Assembly: GCA_028869185.1 (NCBI GenBank)
Contig: JAGWTA010000001.1
Location: 124,001-188,000, forward strand
From: Hyphomicrobiales bacterium
Lineage (GTDB): Bacteria; Pseudomonadota; Alphaproteobacteria; Rhizobiales; Beijerinckiaceae
Direction of reading: 5' to 3'
DNA: 64,000 bases
The notes under the pieces are model-generated. The model worked only from the letters and a program-made list of their open reading frames with translations. It had not been told where the DNA came from and searched no databases. Positions 1 to 8,894 of this stretch are shown one piece after another (position 1 is the first letter of the stretch; each line of letters opens with the position of its first letter). The translations under genes and the position numbers were made by a program.

Positions 1-1
1 A

Positions 2-790
2 ACCGGTTTTCCGGTCGCCCGTCCTTACGCCTTGTGCATGGACGATGGCGTGATCGGCTCGGCTTTTTATGTGATGGATATGGTTGAAGGCCGCATCTTC
101 TGGGATGCGACCTTGCCCGATCATGATCCAGCCGAGCGCAAGGCGATTTACGAGGCCGAGATCGCGACTCTTGCACGCCTGCACCAGTTCGATCCCAACG
201 CCATCGGCCTGTCCGATTACGGCAAGCCCGGCAATTATTTCGCGCGCCAGATCGACCGCTGGACGAAGCAATATCGCGCGTCCGAAACGCGGCGCATCGA
301 AAAGGTCGAGAAGCTGATCGAATTCTTGCCGCGCACCGTGCCGGCGCAAGAGCGGGTCTCGATCGTTCACGGCGATTACCGGCTCGACAACATGATTTTC
401 GATGCGCGTGACCCGCGCGTCGCAGCCGTACTCGATTGGGAATTGTCGACGCTTGGCGATCCGCTTGCCGATTTCACCTATTTCGTCATGCATTGGGCCA
501 TGCCGAGGGATTCGCGCAGCGGCCTTGCGGGCGTCGATCTGAAGGCTCTCGGCATTCCCACGATGGAGGAGGCCGTTGCGCAATATTGCAAACTGACCAA
601 CCGGCCAGGGCTGCCCGATCTCGACTGGTATTTTTCCTACAATCTTTTCCGTTTGGTGGGCATTCTGCAGGGCATCGCAGGGCGCGTGCGCGATGGAACG
701 GCGGCGAGCGCCGATGCGGCGTTGATTGTCTCACGCGTCGATCAGCTCGCTGACGCATCCTGGCATTATGCGCAAAAGGCGGGAGCGTAA
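2..790 (+). CDS. phosphotransferase family protein (APH-like, acyl-CoA metabolism associated), 5' partial
   Basis: Aminoglycoside-phosphotransferase-fold protein of the type found beside acyl-CoA dehydrogenases (ACAD10/11-like kinase domain). The reading frame is open from base 2, and the residues before the first possible start codon already fit the family, so the N-terminus lies outside the window. Seen: the catalytic-loop motif HGDYRLDNMIF near base 370 and the metal-binding motif DWELSTLGDP near base 435. The physiological substrate of this subfamily is not settled, but a role in hydroxyacyl-CoA breakdown is likely. It precedes an SDR and an acyl-CoA synthetase on the same strand, which supports a fatty-acid or acyl-CoA catabolic cluster. 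Confidence 0.85.
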   Translation, partial: TGFPVARPYALCMDDGVIGSAFYVMDMVEGRIFWDATLPDHDPAERKAIYEAEIATLARLHQFDPNAIGLSDYGKPGNYFARQIDRWTKQYRASETRRIEKVEKLIEFLPRTVPAQERVSIVHGDYRLDNMIFDARDPRVAAVLDWELSTLGDPLADFTYFVMHWAMPRDSRSGLAGVDLKALGIPTMEEAVAQYCKLTNRPGLPDLDWYFSYNLFRLVGILQGIAGRVRDGTAASADAALIVSRVDQLADASWHYAQKAGA

Positions 791-813
791 TTCCCGCGAT
801 AACAGGAACCGCC

Positions 814-848
814 ATTGTGAGGAGCAATTGCGACGAGGTGAGCCGTCC
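814..848. repeat. degenerate intergenic repeat-like fragment
   Basis: The intergenic stretch after the phosphotransferase gene holds a cattgtgaggagcaattgcg-like segment followed by gacgaggtgagcc. This resembles half of a dispersed repeat (cattgcgaggagc...gcgacgaagcaatcc) often seen between genes in Rhizobiales. Only one degenerate arm is recognisable. The rest of the 149-base gap holds only the ribosome binding site of the next gene. Confidence 0.3.
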
Positions 849-939
849 CTTTTCTGGCGGTTGAAAAGCGCACAGGCGCAGCTTCTGCAACCGGATCGCC
901 CGATGCGCGACGAAGAATAACGACAACAGGAGGAAAACC

Positions 940-1707
940 TTGCCATCGCTTTTTGATCTCAGCGGCAAAACTGCGCTTATCACGGGTTCATCGCGCGGCA
1001 TCGGCAAGGCCATCGCAGAGCGCATGGCCGAACATGGCGCGCGCGTCGTGATTTCCTCGCGCAAGGAAGGCCCATGTCAGGAGGTGGCGGACGCGATCAA
1101 CGCCCGTTACGGCGCTGGACGCGCGATCGCCGTGCCAGCCAATATTTCGTCCAAGGAAGAATTGCAGCGCCTCGTCAACGAGACGAACCGCGCCTTTGGC
1201 CAGATTGACGCGCTCGTCTGCAATGCCGCTTCCAATCCCTATTACGGGCCGATGGCCGATATTTCCGACGATCAGTTCCGCAAGATTCTCGAAAACAACA
1301 TCGTCGCGAACAATTGGCTGATCTCCATGGTCGCGCCGCAGATGCGCGCGCGCAAGGACGGTTCGATCATCATCGTCTCGTCCATCGGCGGTCTTCGCGG
1401 TTCGCCGATCATCGGCGCCTATTGCATTTCGAAAGCCGCAGACATGCAGCTTGCGCGCAATTTGGCTGTTGAATACGGGCCCGACAACGTCCGTGTGAAT
1501 TGCATCGCGCCAGGTCTCATCAAGACCGATTTCGCCAAGGCCTTGTGGGACAATCCCGAGACGCTGAAAAAATCGACAGCCAATGCGCCCTTGCGCCGCA
1601 TCGGCGAGCCCGACGAAATCGCCGGTTGCGCTGTATTCCTCGCATCGAGGGCAGGCGCGTTCACAACCGGTCAGAACTTCGTCATCGACGGTGGAGTGAC
1701 CATCTGA
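940..1707 (+). CDS. SDR family oxidoreductase
   Basis: 255-residue classical short-chain dehydrogenase/reductase using NAD(P)(H). Seen: the Rossmann glycine motif TGSSRGIG near residues 16-23, NAAS near residue 95, a catalytic Ser in VSSIGG and the YCISK Tyr/Lys pair, and a C-terminal TGQNFVIDGG. The start is TTG, chosen because a perfect aggagg lies six bases upstream (928-933). Its stop overlaps the start of the acyl-CoA synthetase (tgATG), so the two are translationally coupled. The likely role is oxidation or reduction of a hydroxy/keto-acyl intermediate; the substrate cannot be read from sequence. Confidence 0.9.
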   Translation: MPSLFDLSGKTALITGSSRGIGKAIAERMAEHGARVVISSRKEGPCQEVADAINARYGAGRAIAVPANISSKEELQRLVNETNRAFGQIDALVCNAASNPYYGPMADISDDQFRKILENNIVANNWLISMVAPQMRARKDGSIIIVSSIGGLRGSPIIGAYCISKAADMQLARNLAVEYGPDNVRVNCIAPGLIKTDFAKALWDNPETLKKSTANAPLRRIGEPDEIAGCAVFLASRAGAFTTGQNFVIDGGVTI

Positions 1708-3431
1708 TGACGCGCGTCCCGCCGAACTGGCCAGCGATGTCGCTGGCCGAAGCGCACCAGCGCCTCACGGCGCCCGGGGCTCCGTTTGAAATGGCGGAGG
1801 CGATGGTGGACGGCCACCCGATGCGCGTCTGGAAAAACGCGCCGCCCACGTTGCGGGAAGCCTTTCTTGCAGGACAGGCGCACGGCGACCGGATTTTTCT
1901 GGTTTACGAAGACGAGCGCATCTCGTTCGACGCCTTCGCGCGCGCAACGCTGACGCTTGCGCGCTGGCTGGCGGAGCAGGGCGTGCGCAAGGGAGATCGC
2001 GTCGCTGTTCTCATGCGCAATGTTCCGGAATGGCCCGTCGTGTTTTTCGCCGCCGTTCTGAACGGCGCTGTCGCAGCGCCCTTGAACGCCTGGTGGAACG
2101 GCGAGGAATTGCGTTACGGCCTTGCCGACAGCGGCGCCAAAATCCTGTTTGTCGACGGTGAGCGTTACGAACGCGTCGAACCCTTCCTGTGCGAATTGCC
2201 GGCGCTGGAAAAAGTCGTGACGACGCGTCTCGAAGGGCGCGAGGCGCCGCAAACAACGGCGCTGCAGGCGATCATCGGCGCCCCCGGGGATTGGGCGGCT
2301 CTGCCCTTGCTGGCTGCGCCCGCCCTTGCTCTTTCGCCAGACGATCCCGCTTCGATCATGTATACGTCCGGCACGACGGGCGCGTCGAAAGGCGCTGTGC
2401 AATCCCATCGCAATTCCGTCTGCGGCGTCCTCTCGACGCAATTCGCCGTCGCGCGGAATTTCCTGCGGCGCGGCGCGCCAATTCCCCCGCGCGATCCGAC
2501 GAAAATGCGCGCACAACTGGTTGGCGTGCCGTTTTTTCATACGATAGGCGCCCATTCCAATTTGGTTCCATCGCTCGTCAACGGCATCAAGCTCGTCATG
2601 ATGCATCGCTTCGATGCAACGCGCGCGCTGGAGCTGATCGAGCGTGAACGCATCACATCGGCGGGAGGCGTGCCGACCATTGCCTGGGCCATCGTCGAGC
2701 ATCCAGATCGCGCAAAATACGATTTGTCTTCGCTCGAACTCATTAATTACGGCGGCGCGCCCGCCGCGTCGGACCTTGTGCGCCGCATCGATGAAGGGTT
2801 CGAGAAAGCCATGCCTGGCATCGGCTGGGGCATGACGGAAACGACCGCGACCTTCACCGCCCACAGCGCCGAGGATTATATCACACATCCAGAAAGCGCC
2901 GGGCCGCCGCTGCCCATCTGCGACATGAAAATCGCGGGAGATGACGGCGTCGCGCTGCCGCAGGGCGCCGTTGGCGAATTATGGGTGTATGGCCCCAATG
3001 TCGTCAGCCATTACTGGAACAAGCCCGAGGCCAATGCACAAACGTTCGTCGACGGCTGGATGAAGACCGGCGACGTTGCGCGCGTCGATGCCGACGGCTT
3101 TCTCTACATCGTCGACCGCAAGAAAGACATGGTCATTCGCGGCGGCGAAAACATCTACTGCATCGAAGTCGAGGATGCGCTTTTCAAGCATCCCGCCGTC
3201 CTCGATGTCGCCGTTCTCGGCCTGCCTCATCGCACACTCGGCGAAGAGCCCGTCGCGGTCGTGCGTCTGCGCGCAGGCTTCACCGCCACCGAAGACGAAT
3301 TGCGCCTTTTCGTCCGTGACCAGCTGGCGGCATTCAAGGTTCCGGTGCGCATCGCCTTCACCGGCGATGATCTGCCGCGCAACGCCACTGGCAAGCTGCT
3401 GAAACCGCAATTGCGGGCGCTTTTCGGTTGA
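1707..3431 (+). CDS. class I adenylate-forming enzyme, acyl-CoA synthetase/ligase
   Basis: 574-residue AMP-dependent synthetase that activates a carboxylic acid to acyl-AMP and then acyl-CoA. Seen: the ATP-binding motif YTSGTTGASKGA near residue 217, the GMTETTA motif, the adenylation core motif GWMKTGD with DRKKDMVIRGGENIY, and the C-terminal catalytic lysine region PRNATGKLLK. The start ATG overlaps the stop of the upstream SDR; upstream in-frame codons lie inside the SDR and were not used. With the SDR and phosphotransferase it forms an acyl-CoA catabolic unit. Chain-length preference (medium or long) is not deducible. Confidence 0.92.
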   Translation: MTRVPPNWPAMSLAEAHQRLTAPGAPFEMAEAMVDGHPMRVWKNAPPTLREAFLAGQAHGDRIFLVYEDERISFDAFARATLTLARWLAEQGVRKGDRVAVLMRNVPEWPVVFFAAVLNGAVAAPLNAWWNGEELRYGLADSGAKILFVDGERYERVEPFLCELPALEKVVTTRLEGREAPQTTALQAIIGAPGDWAALPLLAAPALALSPDDPASIMYTSGTTGASKGAVQSHRNSVCGVLSTQFAVARNFLRRGAPIPPRDPTKMRAQLVGVPFFHTIGAHSNLVPSLVNGIKLVMMHRFDATRALELIERERITSAGGVPTIAWAIVEHPDRAKYDLSSLELINYGGAPAASDLVRRIDEGFEKAMPGIGWGMTETTATFTAHSAEDYITHPESAGPPLPICDMKIAGDDGVALPQGAVGELWVYGPNVVSHYWNKPEANAQTFVDGWMKTGDVARVDADGFLYIVDRKKDMVIRGGENIYCIEVEDALFKHPAVLDVAVLGLPHRTLGEEPVAVVRLRAGFTATEDELRLFVRDQLAAFKVPVRIAFTGDDLPRNATGKLLKPQLRALFG

Positions 3432-3483
3432 CGCGGCTGCGCGCAACCCGCATGTGGACGCGGATATTTCAAACGGAGCGACC

Positions 3484-3834
3484 ATGAGCATTCGCCGCAT
3501 CGAAACCGGACCCCGCATGAGCCAGGCTGTCGTCCATGGGTCGACGGTCTATCTGGCAGGCCAGGTCGCCAACAAGACCGCGGGCGGCGCTGTCGAAGCG
3601 CAGACGCGCGAAATTCTCGAACAGATCGACGCGCTGCTCGCCACGGCTGGCACGGACAAGACCAGAATTCTGTCGGCGACGATTTATCTCGTCGACATGA
3701 CGACTTTCGCCGAAATGAACAAGGCGTGGGACGCCTGGGTCCCGCAGGGCCACACGCCCGCGCGCGCGACCGTGGAAGCGAAACTCGCCGCTGCGCCCTA
3801 CAAGGTCGAGATTGCGGTGATCGCTGCTCTGTGA
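3484..3834 (+). CDS. RidA family protein (enamine/imine deaminase)
   Basis: 116-residue YjgF/YER057c/UK114 family protein. RidA proteins hydrolyse reactive enamine/imine intermediates made by PLP enzymes, sparing other enzymes from damage. Seen: the N-terminal MSQAVVHG...VYLAGQVA strand pattern and the conserved Arg in TPARATVEAKLA near the C-terminus. The ATG at 3484 follows a ggagcg ribosome site and gives the standard family length. It follows the acyl-CoA synthetase by 52 bases on the same strand and may be cotranscribed. Confidence 0.9.
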   Translation: MSIRRIETGPRMSQAVVHGSTVYLAGQVANKTAGGAVEAQTREILEQIDALLATAGTDKTRILSATIYLVDMTTFAEMNKAWDAWVPQGHTPARATVEAKLAAAPYKVEIAVIAAL

Positions 3835-3844
3835 CGCGCAAACA

Positions 3845-4633
3845 TCAGGCCCGCGCGCTGGCGAGCCCGTTCAATGGATTGTCGGCGTCCCATTCATAGG
3901 TCAACGTCTCGAACCGCATCGAGCGGGCGTCGAACAGCACGAGCCGCCCGACGAGCCCAACGCCGAAGCCGACGATCTCGCGGATCACTTCAAGCGCCAT
4001 CATCGAGCCGACGACGCCCGTGAGCGCGCCGAGCACGCCGGCCTGCTCGCAGGTCGGCGTCGTTCCCGGCGCCGGCGGCTCGGGAAAGAGACAGCGATAG
4101 GTCGGATTGGGCCTGCCGTCGGCGTCTGTCTCGAAAGGCCGCAAGGTCGTGAGCGACGCATCCATTGGCCCGACAGCCGCCGTGACCAGCGGCTTCTTCT
4201 CGTAAAAGCACGCGTCCGAAGCAAGATAGCGCGTCGAGAAATTGTCCGATCCATCCGCAACAATGTCGTAGCGCGCGATCAGCGCGCGCGCATTGTCGGG
4301 CGTAAGGCGCAGCGCGTGGCGCTCGACGCTCACATGGTCATTGAGGCGCGCGACAGCGTCGGCGGCGCTGTCGGTTTTCGCGCGTCCGATGTCGTTTGCG
4401 CCATGCAGCACTTGCCGCTGCAAGTTCGACAGGGACACCGTATCGTCGTCGACGACGCCGATCGTTCCGACGCCCGCCGCAGCAAGATACTGGATGAGCG
4501 GCGCGCCAAGCCCACCGGCGCCGATGACGAGAACGCGGGCGGCTTTCAGCCGGGCCTGTCCCGGCCCCCCGACATCGCGCAGCACGATATGGCGGGCGTA
4601 TCGCTGAATTTCGTCCGGCGACAACAAGGTCAT
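3845..4633 (-). CDS. moeB: HesA/MoeB/ThiF family adenylyltransferase
   Basis: 262-residue E1-like enzyme that adenylates the C-terminal glycine of a ubiquitin-like sulfur carrier, most likely MoaD in molybdopterin synthesis. Seen: nucleotide-binding VIGAGGLGAP near residues 36-45, DDDTVSLSNLQRQ with the catalytic Arg/Gln, DGSDNFSTRYL, and the TCEQAG cysteine. Odd: the first cysteine of the usual CxxC zinc pair is Thr (TYRC), and no second CxxC occurs near the C-terminus, so the structural zinc site of E. coli MoeB/ThiF appears lost. The gene overlaps the upstream kappa-GST-like gene by four bases. It could instead serve ThiS-type or other carriers. Confidence 0.8.
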   Translation of the reverse strand: MTLLSPDEIQRYARHIVLRDVGGPGQARLKAARVLVIGAGGLGAPLIQYLAAAGVGTIGVVDDDTVSLSNLQRQVLHGANDIGRAKTDSAADAVARLNDHVSVERHALRLTPDNARALIARYDIVADGSDNFSTRYLASDACFYEKKPLVTAAVGPMDASLTTLRPFETDADGRPNPTYRCLFPEPPAPGTTPTCEQAGVLGALTGVVGSMMALEVIREIVGFGVGLVGRLVLFDARSMRFETLTYEWDADNPLNGLASARA

Positions 4634-5229
4634 GCTTTTTCCCTGGCTGCCCAGTCGAGCGCCGCGTCGAGTCGGTCGTCGCCCCAGAACAATTCGCCTG
4701 AAGCCGTCGTAAAGGCCGGCGCGCCGAACAGGCCCAGCGATTTGGCCTCTTCGCCGCTTTTGCGCAAGGCCACTTTGGCGGGCTCGCCGCCAGCTTCCGC
4801 CAGCAGCGCTTCTGCGGGCAGATCGAGCGCCGCCAGAATGGCGCCGAGCGCCGCTTCCCCGTCAATCGCCTCTCCGCGCCCGAATTCTGCGGCATAGACC
4901 GCCTGACTGAAGGCGACGCGCGCCGGGCCTTGCAGGATCGTGGCGATGCGCGCCGCGCGCAGCGAATTTTGCGGAAAGACGGGCGGCCGCGCGAAGGGCA
5001 GGCCACGCGCCTGACAAATCCGCTCCATGTCGCGCCACATGTAGCGTCCCTTGGCCGGGTAGATATTGAAAGGCGAGTCGCGCCAGCCCTGATCGGCGAA
5101 AAGCGGCCCCAGCAGAAACGGCCGCCAGCGCACCAGCACGCCGCGCGCGGCCGCCGCCGGCTCGACGCGCATGGCGGCCGGATAGGAATAGGTCGAGGCA
5201 AAATCGTACCAGAATGTCAGGTGCGGCAT
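4630..5229 (-). CDS. 2-hydroxychromene-2-carboxylate isomerase / DsbA-family (kappa GST-like) protein
   Basis: 199-residue thioredoxin-fold protein. The N-terminus [20 protein letters not shown] matches the kappa-class GST/HCCA isomerase pattern, where a Ser replaces the DsbA active cysteine, and the C-terminal part has the cis-Pro region [10 protein letters not shown] and [11 protein letters not shown]. Such enzymes use glutathione for isomerisation of aromatic catabolites or for detoxification. The start at 5229 was preferred to 5253 because the family begins right at this strand. It is coupled to the downstream moeB-like gene by a 4-base overlap. A second member of the family lies at 57.9 kb. 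Confidence 0.82.
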   Translation of the reverse strand: MPHLTFWYDFASTYSYPAAMRVEPAAAARGVLVRWRPFLLGPLFADQGWRDSPFNIYPAKGRYMWRDMERICQARGLPFARPPVFPQNSLRAARIATILQGPARVAFSQAVYAAEFGRGEAIDGEAALGAILAALDLPAEALLAEAGGEPAKVALRKSGEEAKSLGLFGAPAFTTASGELFWGDDRLDAALDWAAREKA

Positions 5230-5305
5230 CGGAGAGTCCCACGCTTGCGCCATGCGGCGGGCCGACTATAACAGCGCCGATCCCTCCGCCCACCAGAGAG
5301 CAGCT

Positions 5306-6544
5306 ATGTCCGCCCCCAAAAAGCCGATCAAGAAGGTCGTCCTCGCCTATTCCGGCGGTCTTGATACGTCGATCATTCTCAAGTGGCTGGAGACGACCTA
5401 CGGCTGCGAGGTGGTGACCTTCACCGCCGATCTCGGCCAGGGCGAGGAACTCGAGCCGGCGCGGCAAAAAGCGCTTTTGCTTGGCGTGAAGCCGGAAAAC
5501 ATCTTCATTGAGGATCTGCGCGAGGAATTCGTCCGCGAGTACGTCTTCCCCATGTTCCGCGCCAACGCTCAATATGAGGGGCTTTATCTTCTGGGCACCT
5601 CCATCGCGCGCCCGCTGATCTCGAAAAAGCAGATCGAGATTGCGCGCAAGGTCGGCGCTGACGCCGTTTGTCACGGCGCGACCGGCAAGGGCAACGACCA
5701 GGTGCGGTTCGAACTTGGCTATTACGCGCTCGAACCCGACATCACGGTCATCGCGCCGTGGCGCGAATGGGCCCTGACGTCGCGCACGGCGTTGATCGAT
5801 TTCGCCGAAAAGCACCAGATACCGATCGCCAAGGACAAGCGCGGCGATGCGCCGTTTTCGACGGACGCCAATCTTCTGCACACCTCTTCCGAAGGCAAGG
5901 TTCTGGAAGATCCGTGGAACGAGACGCCCGATTACGTCTATTCGCGCACGATCAATCCCGAGGACGCGCCCGACAAGCCGCTCTACATCGAAATCGCCTT
6001 TGAAAAGGGCGATGCTGTCGCTGTCGACGGCAAGAAAATGTCGCCCGCGCAATTGCTCACCCATCTCAACAAGCTCGGCCACGACTATGGCATCGGGCGG
6101 CTCGATCTCGTCGAGAACCGTTTCGTCGGCATGAAATCGCGCGGCATGTATGAGACGCCTGGCGGCGAAATCCTGCTGGCCGCCCATCGCGGAATTGAAT
6201 CCATCACGCTCGATCGCGGCGCCGCGCATCTGAAGGATGAGATCATGCCGCGCTATGCCGAACTGATCTACAACGGTTTCTGGTTCGCGCCCGAGCGCGA
6301 GATGCTGCAGGCTTTGATCGACAAGAGCCAGGAATTCGTCACCGGAACCGTCCGCCTCAAGCTCTACAAGGGCTCCGCCTGGGTCGTCGGCCGCAAGAGC
6401 CCGCATTCGCTCTACGATCAGGAACTCGTCACGTTCGAGGACGGCGCCGTCGCCTATGATCATCGCGATGCGGGCGGCTTCATCAAGCTGAACGCCCTGC
6501 GCCTGCGCACGCTCGCGAAACGAAACCGTCGCATTTCCGGCTGA
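5306..6544 (+). CDS. argG: argininosuccinate synthase
   Basis: 412-residue ArgG, which condenses citrulline and aspartate with ATP to argininosuccinate, the penultimate step of arginine synthesis. Seen: the PP-loop [10 protein letters not shown] at residues 14-23, the [11 protein letters not shown] motif, and [12 protein letters not shown]. The length is normal for the family. The ATG at 5306 was chosen over an upstream in-frame start at 5252 because family members begin a few residues before [10 protein letters not shown]. Other arginine genes lie at 11.2 kb (argE-like) and 51.8-53.9 kb (argD, argF). Confidence 0.97.
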   Translation: MSAPKKPIKKVVLAYSGGLDTSIILKWLETTYGCEVVTFTADLGQGEELEPARQKALLLGVKPENIFIEDLREEFVREYVFPMFRANAQYEGLYLLGTSIARPLISKKQIEIARKVGADAVCHGATGKGNDQVRFELGYYALEPDITVIAPWREWALTSRTALIDFAEKHQIPIAKDKRGDAPFSTDANLLHTSSEGKVLEDPWNETPDYVYSRTINPEDAPDKPLYIEIAFEKGDAVAVDGKKMSPAQLLTHLNKLGHDYGIGRLDLVENRFVGMKSRGMYETPGGEILLAAHRGIESITLDRGAAHLKDEIMPRYAELIYNGFWFAPEREMLQALIDKSQEFVTGTVRLKLYKGSAWVVGRKSPHSLYDQELVTFEDGAVAYDHRDAGGFIKLNALRLRTLAKRNRRISG

Positions 6545-6587
6545 TTTCGGCCTAGACTGGCGCCGGGCGGGTATTTCGAGGGGCTTG

Positions 6588-7889
6588 ATGCGCCGGTTTA
6601 TCTTCATCGCGCTGGCGCTGGCGCTGGCGACGGTCGGGGCGCTTGGCGTCGTCAATATCCTGTTTTTGCGCCCGACGGGCCTCAGGGTCGCGGTGGCGCG
6701 CGACACCGACGATCACAAGCTGATCCAGGTGATCGCGCGCGTGCTGGCGAGCGAGCGCGATAATGTTCGCCTGCGCGTCACGCCGGTCAATTCTGCGGCT
6801 GCGGCTGCTGCGGCGCTTGAAGCCGGCGAGGTCGATCTCGCCGTCGTGCGCTCGGATATCGCTCTGCCGCCAAGCGGTCAGACGTTGGTCATTCTGCATC
6901 GCAACCCCGTTTTGCTGATTGCGCGCGGCGACGCGAATTTTTCCGGCGTCGCGGATTTGAAGGGCAAAACAATTGGCGTCGTGCGCGGCGTCGCCTCGGG
7001 CGAGGGCAATCTGCAATTGCTCGACAGAATTCTGGCCCAATACGACCTTTCCCCCGAAACGGTGAAACGTCAGGCCTTCGATCGCGCCGACGCCATCGCA
7101 GCGATGAAAGCGGGACATCTCGACGCGGTTCTCGTCGTCGCGCCCATCACCGCAGATATCGTCGGCGACGCTGTAAACTCTGTGTCCCAGGCGAGCGGCG
7201 GCGTCTCTTTTGTGCCGATCGGCGAGGCAAAGGCGATGGCGCAGCGCAACCCCGCTTTTGAATCGACTGAAATCGTACGCGGCGCCTTCGCCGGCAATCC
7301 GCCGCGGCCGGCCAACGCCTTCGACACGCTCGCCGTCACCTCCCGCCTGATGGCGCGGCCGACCGTCTCCGATGGCGTGGCCGGCGATCTGACCCGCTTG
7401 TTGTTCACCAACAGGTTGACGATCGCGCAGAGCGCGCCGCTCGCCAACCAGATCGAGGCGCCATCCACCACCAAGGGCGCGACATTGCCCGTCCATCCTG
7501 GCGCCGCCGCTTATCTCGACGATGAAGAGGAAGGCTTTTTCGATAAGTACAGCGATGTGATCTATATCGGCGCGATGCTGCTCAGCGTCGTCGGATCCGG
7601 CTTCGTCGCTTTGGCGAGCAGGATCGCGGCGAACAGCCATACCGAAGCCGATCGGCTGTTAGCGCGCCTGCTCGAAATCCTGCGTGCGGCGCGCGTCACG
7701 TCCTCGTCGGAAGAGCTGGACCAGCTTGAGCACGAGACTGATGAAATCCTGATGGCGGGCATCAGCAATCGAAAATTGCACGGCATCGACAGTCAGGTCA
7801 TGTCCGCGATGGCGCTCGCGCTTGATCAGGCGCGTCAGGCGATCCGGGAACGCCGTCTGCTTCTTGCGGCGACGCCCCGCCCGACATGA
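6588..7889 (+). CDS. TAXI-family solute-binding protein with two membrane anchors
   Basis: 433-residue protein. An N-terminal hydrophobic segment (residues 3-25) leads into a TAXI/TRAP-type periplasmic binding domain (residues ~30-300, with VAVARDTDD, DLKGKTIGVVRG and AGHLDAVLVVAP). A second membrane segment near residues 325-347 (IYIGAMLLSVVGSGFVALAS) is followed by a helical, presumably cytoplasmic tail rich in Arg/Glu. No TRAP permease gene is adjacent, so the protein may act as a sensor or as a partner of a distant transporter. The downstream ATP-grasp gene overlaps by four bases. Confidence 0.8.
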   Translation: MRRFIFIALALALATVGALGVVNILFLRPTGLRVAVARDTDDHKLIQVIARVLASERDNVRLRVTPVNSAAAAAAALEAGEVDLAVVRSDIALPPSGQTLVILHRNPVLLIARGDANFSGVADLKGKTIGVVRGVASGEGNLQLLDRILAQYDLSPETVKRQAFDRADAIAAMKAGHLDAVLVVAPITADIVGDAVNSVSQASGGVSFVPIGEAKAMAQRNPAFESTEIVRGAFAGNPPRPANAFDTLAVTSRLMARPTVSDGVAGDLTRLLFTNRLTIAQSAPLANQIEAPSTTKGATLPVHPGAAAYLDDEEEGFFDKYSDVIYIGAMLLSVVGSGFVALASRIAANSHTEADRLLARLLEILRAARVTSSSEELDQLEHETDEILMAGISNRKLHGIDSQVMSAMALALDQARQAIRERRLLLAATPRPT

Positions 7890-8806
7890 AGCGCGTTCTG
7901 GTTTATGAATTTTTGAGCGCTGGCGGCGTGGCCGCCGATGATCCACATGAACAGGCGACGCTTCTGGCGCAGGGCGCAGCGATGCGCAACGCCATCGCCG
8001 CCGATCTCGCGCGCAGCGGCCGCGCAATCGAACTGTGCGTCGCCGTAAGCGATGCTGCGCCCGCCAGTATCGGCGCGCCGCAGCGCGCGCAGGCGGACGA
8101 GCAACCCCTCGATTTTTTTCGGCGCGCCATCGGGCAGGTCGATCAGGTCTGGGCGGTTGCGCCGGAAAGCGGCGGCATGCTGCTGCAATTGGCGCGCATC
8201 GCAGGACCGGACCGCTGGATCGGCTGCAACGAAGCCGCCATAACGCTGACGGCGTCCAAGACCCGCACGCTGGCGGCGCTCGAGCGAGCGGGCGTGGCGA
8301 CGCCGCGCGGCTTTGCCGGACCACGCTATGTCGTCAAACCCGAAGACGGCGCCGGCTGCGCGCAAACCTTTGTTTATGATACGCATGCCTTGGCGCAGGC
8401 GGCTGCTGTGGAGCGCTGCGCACGCGGCGAGGCGGTGGCGATCGAGCCTTTTGTGGAAGGCGAAGCGCTCAGCCTGTCCCTGCTCTGCGGGCAAGAGGGC
8501 GTCGAACTGTTGAGCGTCAACCGGCAGCATATCGAGACTTCGCACTGCGGCGCATTGGCCTTCCGCGGCGTCAGCGCCGACGCGACGGCTGACCCGCGCG
8601 GGCCGGTCCTGGCCGCCTTCGCCCGGGAGATCGTCGCCGCCATTCCCGGCCTTGCCGGTTTTGTCGGCGTCGATCTCGTGTGGAGCGCGGCGCAGGGGCC
8701 GACCGTCATAGAAGTGAACCCGCGCGCAACCTCGGCCTATGTCGGCCTGTCGCGGCGACTTGGGCGCAATATCGGCGATTCTGTTCTTTCAATGTTCGCG
8801 CCCTAG
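7886..8806 (+). CDS. ATP-grasp ligase, MfnD/COG1821-like (possible methylofuran biosynthesis)
   Basis: 306-residue ATP-grasp protein. Seen: N-terminus RVLVYEFLSAGG, VKPEDGAGCAQT (ATP-binding loop), IEPFVEGEALS, and the metal-binding end VGVDLVW...VIEVNPRATSAYVGL. This arrangement and the N-terminus recall the family of archaeal tyramine-glutamate ligase MfnD and the related methylotroph proteins linked to methanofuran-type cofactor synthesis. In methylotrophs that cofactor works with tetrahydromethanopterin in formaldehyde oxidation. The assignment to this pathway is inferred from family resemblance, because the other pathway genes are not in the window. It is translationally coupled to the TAXI gene. 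Confidence 0.68.
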   Translation: MKRVLVYEFLSAGGVAADDPHEQATLLAQGAAMRNAIAADLARSGRAIELCVAVSDAAPASIGAPQRAQADEQPLDFFRRAIGQVDQVWAVAPESGGMLLQLARIAGPDRWIGCNEAAITLTASKTRTLAALERAGVATPRGFAGPRYVVKPEDGAGCAQTFVYDTHALAQAAAVERCARGEAVAIEPFVEGEALSLSLLCGQEGVELLSVNRQHIETSHCGALAFRGVSADATADPRGPVLAAFAREIVAAIPGLAGFVGVDLVWSAAQGPTVIEVNPRATSAYVGLSRRLGRNIGDSVLSMFAP

Positions 8807-8894
8807 CCAAATCGCGCGGTTTCCTGTATTGCGGCGCGGCAATTGCAGCGGCCCCAGGGGGCTGCGGGGCCGCGAGCGGCCAAGGGATCCCGAC

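Noticed and set aside
4862..6706. 614-codon minus-strand frame opposite argG
   Set aside because: Antisense to argG; no motif is present and the part over the isomerase gene is out of frame with it.
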